Below, one piece after another: positions 51,341 to 63,430 of a stretch of 64,000 bases of DNA. Every line of letters begins with the position of its first letter. The first letter of the stretch is position 1. Both the position numbers and the translations under genes were made by a program. This stretch comes from Calliopsis andreniformis (taxonomy: Eukaryota > Arthropoda > Insecta > Hymenoptera > Andrenidae), in NCBI RefSeq assembly GCF_051401765.1, contig NW_027480450.1, positions 1,922,001 through 1,986,000 on the forward strand, given 5' to 3'. The notes below the pieces were generated by a model. The model made no database searches, was not told the DNA's origin, and was given only the letters and a program-made list of their open reading frames with translations.

Positions 51341-52617
51341 CTCAATACTCAATCTTCAATCCTCAATCCTTAATCCTTAATCCTCAATCCTTAATCCTCA
51401 GTCATCAATACTCAACCTTCAGCACTGAATCCTCAATCCTCAATCCTCATTCCTCAAACCTCAATCCTCAACCGTCAGCCCACATCCTCAATCCTCAATA
51501 CTCAGTCATCAATCCTCAATCTTCAATCCTCAATACTCAATCTTCAATCCTCAATCCTCCTTCCTCATGCCTCAATTCTGAATCCTCAACCCTGAATCCT
51601 CAATCTTCGGTCCTCAGTCCTCAACAATCAATTGTCAATCCTCAATCCGCAATAGAATATCCTCAATTCACAGCTTTCAATACTCAAAGCTCCATCTGCA
51701 ATATTCAAACGTCTATCCACAAACATCAATTCTCATCACTCTACCCTCAACACTCAGTCCTCAATGTTCAATCCTCAATCCTCAATTCTCAATCTTCAAT
51801 CCCAAATACTGAATCTTCAATCCTCAATACTCAATCCTCAGTCCTCAATCCTCAATCCTCAATCCTCAATCTTCAATCCTCAGTCCCCAACACTTTATCT
51901 TCATTCCTCAACCACAATCCTCAATCCACATACATCAATCCTCAGTCCTCAGTCCTCAAACCTCAATCCTCAAACCTCAGACCACATCCTCAATCCTCAA
52001 TCCTCAAACCTCAATCCTCAATCTTCAATCCTTAATACTCAATCTTCAATCCTCAATCCTCAGTCCTCAAACCTCAATTCTGAATCCTCAATACTCAATC
52101 TTCAACCCTCAATCCTCAGTCCTCAATACTCAACTATCAGTCCTCAATTCTCAATACTCAATAGAATATCCTGAATTCTCAGGATTCAATACTCAAACAT
52201 CAATCCTCAACCCTCAGCCCTCATCCTCCATCCTCAATCCTCAATCCTCAGTCCTCAATCTTCAATCCTCAATACTCAATCTTCAACCCTCAATCCTTAA
52301 TACTTAATCCTCAATCCTCAATCCTCAGTCATCAATACTCAATCCTCAGTCGTGAATCTTCAATCCTCAGTCACAAATCCTCAATCTTCAATCCTCAGTC
52401 CTCAATCCTCAATGCTCAGTCCCCAATCCTCAATCTTCAATCCTCAATACTCAATCTTCAATCCTCAATCCTCAATCCTCAATCCTCAATCCTCAAACCT
52501 CAATCATCAATCCTCAATCTTCAATACACTAACCTCAATCCTCAATTCTCAATCCTCAATACTCAACCATCAATCCTCAATTCCCAATCCTCAATCCTCA
52601 ATCGTGAATCTTCAATA
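51341..52617 (+). repeat. 1,277-bp tandem unit, copy 1 (in A)
   Basis: The marker TTAATCCTTAATCC at 51370 recurs at 52647, exactly 1,277 bp later, as does AATGTTC at 51762 and 53039. The length is 183 heptads minus 4, and I can point to four 6-bp units (near 51484, 51907, 51986 and 52219). It carries the perfect dyad at 52168-52185. Confidence 0.9.
52168..52185 (+). repeat. Perfect dyad, 7-bp arms
   Basis: Intact dyad in the 1,277-bp unit of copy A. Confidence 0.9.
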
Positions 52618-53217
52618 CTCAATACTCAATCTTCAATCCTCAATCCTTAATCCTTAATCCTCAATCCTTAATCCTCAGTCATCAATACACAACCTTCAGC
52701 ACTGAATCCTCAATCCTCAATCCTCATTCCTCGAACCTCAATCCTCAACCGTCAGCCCACATCCTCAATCCTCAATACTCAGTCATCAATCCTCAATCTT
52801 CAATACTCAATACTCAATCTTCAATCCTCAATCCTCCTTCCTCAAGCCTCAATTCTGAATCCTCAACCCTGAATCCCCAATCTTCGGTCCTCAGTCCTCA
52901 ACAATCAATTGTCAATCCTCAATCCGCAATAGAATATCCTCAATTCACAGCTTTCAATACTCAAAGATCCATCTGCAATATTCAAATGTCTATCCACAAA
53001 CATCAATTCTCGTCACTCTACCCTCAACACTCAGTCCTCAATGTTCAATCCTCAATCCTCAATTCTCAATCTTCAATCCCAAATACTGAATCTTCAATCC
53101 TGAATACTCAATCGTCAATCCTCAATCCTCAATCCTCAATCCTCAATCTTCAATCCTCAGTCCCCAACACTTAATCTTCATTCCTCAACCACAATCCTCA
53201 ATCCACATACCTCAATC
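52618..53217 (+). repeat. 1,277-bp tandem unit, truncated copy (in A)
   Basis: This follows copy 1 in phase and stops at the A/B joint near 53217, where AATCCTC AGCCCTC replaces the AATCCTC AGTCCTC expected from the equivalent place in copy B (63053). Confidence 0.88.
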
Positions 53218-53966
53218 CTCAGCCCTCATCCTCAATCCTCAATCCTCAATCGTCAAACCTCAATCTTCAATCCTCAATACACAATCTTCAATCCTCAATC
53301 CTACAGTCATCAAACCTCAATTCTGAATCCTCAATCCTGTATCCTCAATCTTCAGCCCTCAGTTCTCAACAATCAGTTGTCAATCCTCAATCCTCAATAG
53401 AAAATCCTCAATTCACAGTTTTCAATACTCAATACTCCATCTGCAATCTTCAAATCTCAATCCACAAACATCAATTCTCATCACTCAACCCTCAACACTG
53501 AGTCCTCAATCTCCAATCCTCAATCCTCAATCCTCAATTCTCAATCCCCAAACCTCAATCCACAGACCTCAAACATCAATACTCAGCCCTCAGCCCTCGT
53601 CCTCAATCCACAGCCCTCAATCCTCAATCCTCAATCTTCAATCATCAATATTCAATCTTCAATCCTCAATCCTCAATCCTCAACCATCAATCCTCAGTGT
53701 ACAATCCTCAATACCCAATCCTCAATCTTCAATCCTCAATACTCAATCCTCAATCTTCAGCCCTGAGTCCTCAACAATCAGTTGTCAACCCTCAATCCTC
53801 AATAGAATAACCTCAATTCACAGTTTTGAATACTAAATACTCAATCTGCAATCTTCAAATCTCTATCCACAAACATCAACTCTCATCACTCAACCCTCAA
53901 CACTCAGTCCCCAATGCTCAATCTTCAATCCTCAATCCTCAGTCCTCAATCCTCAACCCTCAGCCC

Positions 53967-56900
53967 TCATCCTCAATCCTCAATCCTCAATCCTCAATCC
54001 TCAATATTCAATCCTCAATGCTCAATCTTCAATCCTCAATCCTCAGTCCTCAAACCTCAATTCTGAATCCTCAATCCTGAATCCTCAATCTTCAGCCCTC
54101 AGTCCTCAACAATCAGATGTCAATCCTCAATCCTCAATAGAATATCCTCAATTCACAGTTTTCAATACTCAATACTCAATCTGCAATCTTCAAATCTCTA
54201 TACACAAACATCAATTCTCATCACTCAACCCACAACACTCAGTACTCAATGTTCAATACGCAAACCTCAATTCTCAATCTTCAATCCGCAATACTGAATC
54301 TTCAATCCTCAATCCCCAATCCTCAATCCTCAATCCTCAATTTCCATCTTCAATGCTCAGTCTTCAATCCTCAATCCTCAATCCTCAATCTTCAATACTC
54401 AATCCTCAATCCTCAATCATCAATCCTCAATACTGAATCTTCAATCCTCATTCCTCGATCCTCAATACTCAATCCTTAAACCTAAATCATCAATCCACAA
54501 TCTTCAATACTCAATCCTCAATCCTCAATCCTCAATCCTCAGTCCTCAACACTCTAACCTCAGTCCTCAAACCTCAATCGCGAATCCTCAATCCTGAATC
54601 CTCAATCTTCAGCCCTCAGTCCTCAACAATCAACTGTCTATCCTCAACCCTCAATAGAATATCCTCAATTCACAGTTTTCAATACACAATCCCCATTCTT
54701 CAATCTTCAAACCTCAATCCACAAACATCAATTCTCATCACTCAACCCTCTACACTCAGTCCTCAATCTTCAATCCTCAATCCTCAATCCACAATCCTCA
54801 ATCCCCAATCTTCAATCATCAGTCCTCAAACCTCAATTCTGAATCCTCAATACTCAATCTTCAATCATAAATACTCAATCTACAATCCTCAATCCTCAAT
54901 CCTCAATCCTCAGTCCTCAATCCTCAGTCCTCAAAGCTCAATCCTGAATCCTCAATCCTCAATCCTCAATCCTCAATCCTCAATCCTCAATCCTCAATCC
55001 TCAATCCTCAGTCCTCAGTCCTCAAACCACAATCCTCAACCCTCAGACCTCATCCTCAATCCTCAATCCTCAATACTCAATCCTCAATATTCAACCCCCA
55101 ATACTAAATCTTCAATCCTCAATCCTCAGTCCTCAGTCCTCAATCCTCAATCCTCAACACTCAGCCCTCATCCTCAATCCTCAATCCTCAATCGTCAAAC
55201 CTCAATCTTCAATCCTTAATTCTCAATCTTCAATCCTCAATCCTCAGTCATCAAACCTCAATTCTGAATCATCAATCCAGTATCCTCAATCTTCAGCCCT
55301 CAGTTCTCAACGATCAGTTGTCAATCCTCTATCCTGAATAGAAAATCCTCATTTCACAGTTTTCAATACCTAATACTCCATCTGCAATCTTCAAATCTCT
55401 ATGCACAAACATCAATTCTCATCACTCAACCCTCAACACTCAGTCCTCAATGTTCAATCCTCAATCCTCAATTCTCAATCTTCAATCCTCAAACTTCAAT
55501 CCTCAATACTCAATCTTCAATCCTCAATCCTCAATTCTCAATCCTCAATCCTCAATCCTCAATCTTCAATCCTCAATCCTCAATCCTCAATTGCCAATCG
55601 CCAATTCTCAGTCCTCGGACCTCAAACATCAATACTCAACCCTCAGTTCTCGTCCTCAATCCACAACCCTCAATCCTCAATCCTCAATCTTCAATCATCA
55701 ATATTCAATCTTCAATCCTCAATCCTCTATCCTCAATCCTCAATCCTCAATGTTCAATCCTCAATACCCAATCCTCAATCCTCAATCCTCAATCTTCAAT
55801 CCTCAATACTGAATCTTCGATCCTCGACCCTCAATTCTCAATCCTCAATCCTCAATCCTCAATATTCAACACACAACCCTCAACCATCAATCCTCAATAC
55901 TCAACCATCAATCCTCAATTCCCAATACTCAATAGAATATCCCGAATTCTCATGGTTCAATACTCAATCCACATTATTCAATAATCAAATCTCAATTCTC
56001 AAACATCAATCCTCAACACTCAATCCACATCACTCAGTCCCCTCTCCTCAATCCTCCATCCTGAATCCTCAATCCTCAAGCGTCAATCCTCAATCCTCAG
56101 TCCTCAACACTCTATCCTCAGTCCTCAAACCTCAATCCCGAATCCTCAATCCTGAATCCTCAATCTTCAGCCCTCAGTCCTCAACAATCAACAGTCTATC
56201 CTCAACCCTCAATAGAATATCCTCAATTCACAGTTTTCAATACACAATCCCCATTCTTCAATCTTCAAATCTCAATCCACAAACATCAATTCTCATCACT
56301 CAACCCTCAACACTCAGTCCTCAATCTTCAATCCTCAATCCTCAATCCACAATCCTCAATCCCCAATTTTCAATCCTCAGACCTCAAACCTCAATTCTGA
56401 ATCCTCAATACTCAATCTTCAATAATAAATATTCAATCTACAATCCTCAATCCTCAATCCTCAATCCTCAGTCCTCAATCCTCAGTCCTCAAACCTCAAT
56501 CCTGAATCCTCAATCCTGAATTCTCAATCTTCAGCCCTCAGTCCTCTACAATCAGTTGTCAATCCTCAATCCTCAATAGAATATCCTCAATTCACAGCTT
56601 TCAATACTCAATACTCAATCTGCAATCTTCAAATCTCTATCCTAAAACATCTATTCTCATCACTCAACCCTCAACACTCAGTCCCCAATCCTCAATCCTC
56701 AATCCTCAAACGTCAATCTTCAAACCTGAATACTCAATCTTCAATCCTCAATCCTCAATCCTCAATCCTCAACCCTCATTCTTCAATCCCCAATACCCAA
56801 TCCTCAATCTTCAATCCTCAATCCTCAATCCTGAATTCTCAATCCTCAATCCTCAGTACTCAGTCCTCAAACCTCAATCCTCAACCCTCAGACCTCATCC

Positions 56901-57715
56901 TCAATCCTCAATCCTCAATCCTCAATCCTCAATCTTCAGCCCTCAGTCCTCAACAATCAGTTGTCAATTCTCAATCCTCAATAGAATATCCTCAATTCAC
57001 AGTTTTCAATACTAAATACTCAATCTGCAATCTTCAAATCTCTGTCCACAAACATCAATTCTCATCACTCAACCATCAACGCTCAGTCGCTAATCCTCAA
57101 TCTTCAATCCTCACTCCTCAATCCACAATCCTCAATCCTCAACCCTGAATCCTCAACCCTCAGTCCTCAAATCTCAATCCTGAACCCTCAATCCTGAGTC
57201 CTCAATCTTCAGCCCTGATTCCTCAACAATCAGTTGTCAATCCTCAATCCTCAATATAATATCCTCAATTCACAGTTCTCAATACTCAATACTCAATCTG
57301 CAATCTTCAAATCTCTATCCACAAACATCAATTCTCATCACTCAACCCTCAACACTCAGTCGCCAATCCTCAATCTTCAATCCTCAATCCTCAATCCTCA
57401 ATCCTCATTCCTTAATCCTCAATCTTCAATCCTCAATCCCCAGTCATCAATCCTCAATCCTCAATGATCAACCTTCAATCCTCAATTCTCAGTCCTCAAC
57501 CCTCAATCCTCAATCCTCAAACCTCAATCCTCAACCGTCAGTCCTCGTCCTCAAAGCTCAACCCTCAATACTCAATCCTCAACCTTCAATCGTCAATACT
57601 CAAACCTCAATCCTCAATCCTCAATCTTCAATCATCAATATTCAATCTTCAATTCTCAATCTTCAATCCTCAATCCTCAATTGTCAATGTTCAATCCTCA
57701 ATACACAATCCTCAA
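53967..57715 (+). repeat. ~3.75-kb subunit B1
   Basis: This corresponds to A1. Its offset to B2 is a constant 3,780 from 54249 to 55401, falling to 3,375 near 57234 because B2 lacks one block-plus-spacer stretch, as A2 does. Confidence 0.82.
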
Positions 57716-60700
57716 CCTTCAATCCTCAATCCTCAATCCTCAACCCTCATCCTCAATCCTCAATCCTCAATCCTCAATCCTCAATATTCAATCCTCAATG
57801 CTCAATCTTCAATCCTCAATCCTCAGTCCTCAAACCTCAATTCTGAATCCTCAATCCTGAATCCTCAATCTTCAGCCCTCAGTCCTCAACAATCAGATGT
57901 CAATCCTCAATCCTCAATAGAATATCCTCAATTCACAGTTTTCAATACTCAATACTCAATCTGCAATCTTCAAATCTCTATACACAAACATCAATTCTCA
58001 TCACTCAACCCACAACACTCAGTACTCAATGTTCAATACGCAAACCTCAATTCTCAATCTTCAATCCGCAATACTGAATCTTCAATCCTCAATCCCCAAT
58101 CCTCAATCCTCAATCCTCAATTTCCATCTTCAATGCTCAGTCCTCAATCCTCAATCCTCAATCCTCAATCTTCATTACTCAATCCTCAATCCTCAATCAT
58201 CAATCCTCAATACTGAATCTTCAATCCTCATTCCTCGATCCTCAATACTCAATCCTTAAACCTAAATCATCAATCCACAATCTTCAATACTCAATCCTCA
58301 ATCCTCAATCCTCAATCCTCAGTCCTCAACACTCTAACCTCAGTCCTCAAACCTCAATCCCGAATCCTCAATCCTGAATCCTCAATCTTCAGCCCTCAGT
58401 CCTCAACAATCAACTGTCTATCCTCAACCCTCAATAGAATATCCTCAATTCACAGTTTTCAATACACAATCCCCATTCTTCAATCTTCAAACCTCAATCC
58501 ACAACCATCAATTCTCATCACTCAACCCTCTACACTCAGTCCTCAATCTTCAATCCTCAATCCTCAATCCACAATCCTCAATCCCCAATCTTCAATCATC
58601 AGTCCTCAAAACTCAATTCTGAATCCTCAATACTCAATCTTCAATCATAAATACTCAATCTACAATCCTCAATCCTCAATCCTCAATCCTCAGTCCTCAA
58701 TCCTCAGTCCTCAAACCTCAATCCTGAATCCTCAATCCTCAATCCTCAATCCTCAATCCTCAATCCTCAATCCTCAATCCTCAATCCTCAGTCCTCAGTC
58801 CTCAAACCACAATCCTCAACCCTCAGACCTCATCCTCAATCCTCAATCCTCAATACTCAATCCTCAATATTCAACCCCCAATACTAAATCTTCAATCCTC
58901 AATCCTCAGTCCTCAGTCCTCAATCCTCAATCCTCAACACTCAGCCCTCATCCTCAATCCTCAATCCTCAATCGTCAAACCTCAATCTTCAATCCTTAAT
59001 TCTCAACCTTCAATCCTCAATCCTCAGCCATCAAACCTCAATTCTGAATCATCAATCCAGTATCCTCAATCTTCAGCCCTCAGTTCTCAACGATCAGTTG
59101 TCAATCCTCTATCCTGAATAGAAAATCCTCAATTCACAGTTTTCAATACCTAACACTCCATCTGCAATCTTCAAATCTCTATGCACAAACATCAATTCTC
59201 ATCACTCAACCCTCAACACTCAGTCCTCAATGTTCAATCCTCAATCCTCAATTCTCAATCTTCAATCCTCAAACTTCAATCCTCAGTACTCAATCTTCAA
59301 TCCTCAATCCTCAATTCTCAATCCTCAATCCTCAATCCTCAATCTTCAATCCTCAATCCTCAATCCTCAATTGCCAATCGCCAATTCTCAGTCCTCGGAC
59401 CTCAAACATCAATACTCAACCCTCAGTTCTCGTCCTCAATCCACAACCCTCAATCCTCAATCCTCAATCTTCAATCATCAATATTCAATCTTCAATCCTC
59501 AATCCTCTATCCTCAATCCTCAATCCTCAATGTTCAATCCTCAATACCCAATCCTCAATCCTCAATCCTCAATCTTCAATCCTCAATACTGAATCTTCGA
59601 TCCTCGACCCTCAATTCTCAATCCTCAATCCTCAATCCTCAATATTCAACACACAACCCTCAACCATCAATCCTCAATACTCAACCATCAATCCTCAATT
59701 CCCAATACTCAATAGAATATCCCGAATTCTCATGGTTCAATACTCAATCCACATTATTCAATAATCAAATCTCAATTCTCAAACATCAATCCTCAACACT
59801 CAATCCACATCACTCAGTCCCCTCTCCTCAATCCTCCATCCTGAATCCTCAATCCTCAAGCGTCAATCCTCAATCCTCAGTCCTCAACACTCTATCCTCA
59901 GTCCTCAAACCTCAATCCCGAATCCTCAATCCTGAATCCTCAATCTTCAGCCCTCAGTCCTCAACAATCAACAGTCTATCCTCAACCCTCAATAGAATAT
60001 CCTCAATTCACAGTTTTCAATACACAATCCCCATTCTTCAATCTTCAAATCTCAATCCACAAACATCAATTCTCATCACTCAACCCTCAACACTCAGTCC
60101 TCAATCTTCAATCCTCAATCCACAATCCACAATCCTCAATCCCCAATTTTCAATCCTCAGTCCTCAAACCTCAATTCTGAATCCTCAATACTCAATCTTC
60201 AATCATAAATATTCAATCTACAATCCTCAATCCTAAATCCTCAATCCTCAGTCCTCAATCCTCAGTCCTCAAACCTCAATCCTGAATCCTCAATCCTGAA
60301 TTCTCAATCTTCAGCCCTCAGTCCTCAACAATCAGTTGTCAATTCTCAATCCTCAATAGAATATCCTCAATTCACAGTTTTCAATACTAAATACTCAATC
60401 TGCAATCTTCAAATCTCTGTCCACAAACATCAATTCTCATCACTCAACCATCAACGCTCAGTCGCTAATCCTCAATCTTCAATCCTCACTCCTCAATCCA
60501 CAATCCTCAATCCTCAACCCTGAATCCTCAACCCTCATTCCTCAAATCTCAATCCTGAACCCTCAATCCTGAGTCCTCAATCTTCAGCCCTGATTCCTCA
60601 ACAATCAGTTGTCAATCCTCAATCCTCAATATAATATCCTCAATTCACAGTTCTCAATACTCAATACTCAATCTGCAATCTTCAAATCTCTATCCACAAA

Positions 60701-60850
60701 CATCAATTCTCATCACTCAACCCTCAACACTCAGTCGCCAATCCTCAATCTTCAATCCTCAATCCTCAATCCTCAGTCCTCATTCCTTAATCCTCAATCT
60801 TCAATCCTCAATCCCCAGTCATCAATCCTCAATCCTCAATGATCAACCTT
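57716..60850 (+). repeat. ~3.1-kb subunit B2 (shortened)
   Basis: This corresponds to A2 and shares its internal deletion. The deletion is therefore older than the A/B duplication. Confidence 0.8.
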
Positions 60851-61177
60851 CAATCCTCAATTCTCAGTCCTCAAACCTCAATCCTGAATCCTCAACCTTC
60901 AGACCTCAGACCTCAACAATCAGCTGTCAATCCTCAATCCTCAATAGAATATCATCAATTCTCAGCTTTCGATACCCAATACTCAGTCTGCAATCTTCAA
61001 ATCTCTATCCACAAACATCAATTCTCATCACTCAACTCTCAACACTCAGTCCCCAATCCTCAATCTTCAATCCTCACTCGTCAATCCTCAATACTCAATC
61101 CTCAATCTTCAATCCTCAATCCTCAATCTTCAATCCTCAATCTTCAATCCTCAATCCTCAATCCTCAACCTTCCATC

Positions 61178-62454
61178 CTCAAAACTCAATCTTCAATCCT
61201 CAATCCTTAATCCTTAATCCTCAATCCTTAATCATCAGTCATCAATACTCAACCTTCAGCACTGAATCCTCAATCCTCAATCCTCATTCCTCAAACCTCA
61301 ATCCTCAACCGTCAGCCCACATCCTCAATCCTCAATACTCAGTCATCAATCCTCAATCTTCAATCCTCAATACTCAATCTTCAATCCTCAATCCTCCTTC
61401 CTCATGCCTCAATTCTGAATCCTCAACCCTGAATCCTCAATCTTCGGTCCTCAGTCCTCAACAATCAATTGTCAATCCTCAATCCGCAATAGAATATCCT
61501 CAATTCACAGCTTTCAATACTCAAAGCTCCATCTGCAATATTCAAACGTCTATCCACAAACATCAATTCTCATCACTCTACCCTCAACACTCAGTCCTCA
61601 ATGTTCAATCCTCAATCCTCAATTCTCAATCTTCAATCCCAAATACTGAATCTTCAATCCTCAATACTCAATCCTCAGTCCTCAATCCTCAATCCTCAAT
61701 CCTCAATCTTCAATCCTCAGTCCCCAACACTTTATCTTCATTCCTCAACCACAATCCTCAATCCACATACATCAATCCTCAGTCCTCAGTCCTCAAACCT
61801 CAATCCTCAAACCTCAGACCACATCCTCAATCCTCAATCCTCAAACCTCAATCCTCAATCTTCAATCCTTAATACTCAATCTTCAATCCTCAATCCTCAG
61901 TCCTCAAACCTCAATTCTGAATCCTCAATACTCAATCTTCAACCCTCAATCCTCAGTCCTCAATACTCAACTATCAGTCCTCAATTCTCAATACTCAATA
62001 GAATATCCTGAATTCTCAGGATTCGATACTCAAACATCAATCCTCAACCCTCAGCCCTCATCCTCCATCCTCAATCCTCAATCCTCAGTCCTCAATCGTC
62101 AATCCTCAATACTCAATCTTCAACCCTCAATCCTTAATACTTAATCCTCAATCCTCAATCCTCAGTCATCAATACTCAATCCTCAGTCGTGAATCTTCAA
62201 TCCTCAGTCACAAATCCTCAATCTTCAATCCTCAGTCCTCAATCCTCAATGCTCAGTCCCCAATCCTCAATCTTCAATCCTCAATACTCAATCTTCAATC
62301 CTCAATCCTCAATCCTCAATCCTCAATCCTCAAACCTCAATCATCAATCCTCAATCTTCAATACACTAACCTCAATCCTCAATTCTCAATCCTCAATACT
62401 CAACCATCAATCCTCAATTCCCAATCCTCAATCCTCAATCGTGAATCTTCAATA
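61178..62454 (+). repeat. 1,277-bp tandem unit, copy 1 (in B)
   Basis: This is the counterpart of 51341-52617 at offset 9,837, with the perfect dyad at 62005-62022. Confidence 0.9.
62005..62022 (+). repeat. Perfect dyad, 7-bp arms
   Basis: Intact dyad in the 1,277-bp unit of copy B. Confidence 0.9.
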
Positions 62455-63430
62455 CTCAATACTCAATCTTCAATCCTCAATCCTTAATCCTTAATCCTCA
62501 ATCCTTAATCCTCAGTCATCAATACACAACCTTCAGCACTGAATCCTCAATCCTCAATCCTCATTCCTCGAACCTCAATCCTCAACCGTCAGCCCACATC
62601 CTCAATCCTCAATACTCAGTCATCAATCCTCAATCTTCAATACTCAATACTCAATCTTCAATCCTCAATCCTCCTTCCTCAAGCCTCAATTCTGAATCCT
62701 CAACCCTGAATCCCCAATCTTCGGTCCTCAGTCCTCAACAATCAATTGTCAATCCTCAATCCGCAATAGAATATCCTCAATTCACAGCTTTCAATACTCA
62801 AAGATCCATCTGCAATATTCAAATGTCTATCCACAAACATCAATTCTCATCACTCTACCCTCAACACTCAGTCCTCAATGTTCAATCCTCAATCCTCAAT
62901 TCTCAATCTTCAATCCCAAATACTGAATCTTCAATCCTGAATACTCAATCGTCAATCCTCAATCCTCAATCCTCAATCCTCAATCTTCAATCCTCAGTCC
63001 CCAACACTTAATCTTCATTCCTCAACCACAATCCTCAATCCACATACCTCAATCCTCAGTCCTCAGTCCTCAAACCTCAATCCTCAAACCTCAGACCACA
63101 TCCTCAATCCTCAATCCTCAATCCTCAATCCTCAATCCTCAATCTTCAATCCTTAATACTCAATCTTCAATCCTCAATCCTCAGTCCTCAAACCTCAATT
63201 CTGAATCCTCAATACTCAATCTTCAACCCTCAATCCTCAGTCCTCAATACTCAACTATCTATCCTCAATTCTCAATACTCAATAGAATATCCTGAATTCT
63301 CAGGATTCAATACTCAAACATCAATCCTCAACCCTCAGCCCTCATCCTCCATCCTCAATCATCAATCCTCAATCCTCAGTCCTCAATCTTCAATCCTCAA
63401 TACTCAATCTTCGACCCTCAATCCTCAAAC
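62455..63430 (+). repeat. 1,277-bp tandem unit, longer second copy (in B)
   Basis: This continues the 1,277-bp phase past the point (63055) where copy A is cut off, up to about 63430. One extra heptad is present, so the dyad at 63289 lies 1,284 bp after that at 62005. This copy shows what the end of copy A looked like before the A/B joint formed. Confidence 0.86.
63289..63306 (+). repeat. Perfect dyad, 7-bp arms
   Basis: Intact dyad in the second 1,277-bp unit of copy B; its counterpart in copy A was lost at the A/B joint. Confidence 0.9.

Larger units (their letters stand above)
43541..53217 (+). repeat. ~9.7-kb tandem duplication, copy A
   Basis: This recurs as 53218-63055. The offset is 9,677 at the start and changes in steps of +98, +35, +34 and -7, ending at 9,837. 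Three of the four steps are whole numbers of heptads; the 34-bp step contains one 6-bp unit. Inside are two related subunits (about 44290-47930 and 47931-51013) and a 1,277-bp tandem (51341-53217). Confidence 0.9.
53218..63055 (+). repeat. ~9.8-kb tandem duplication, copy B
   Basis: This is homologous to 43541-53217 over its full length with few substitutions. Relative to A it has an extra 98 bp near 56.75-56.85 kb, 35 bp near 57.63 kb and 34 bp near 58.93 kb, and lacks 7 bp later. Subunits run at about 53967-57715 and 57716-60850 (offset 3,780 between them), followed by the 1,277-bp tandem from 61178. Confidence 0.9.

Noticed and set aside
55401..56519. A 372-codon open frame, the longest in the window, and all similar + strand frames
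   Set aside because: They are made of the heptapeptide SSILNPQ, which the 7-bp repeat produces in all three frames. ATG codons come only from chance AATG variants, stops come from block heptads, and indels between copies are not kept in multiples of three.
24066..63055. Treating the near-identical large duplications as certain biology
   Set aside because: They may be real, but false duplication is common when satellites are assembled, so I report them with that caveat and name long reads as the test.
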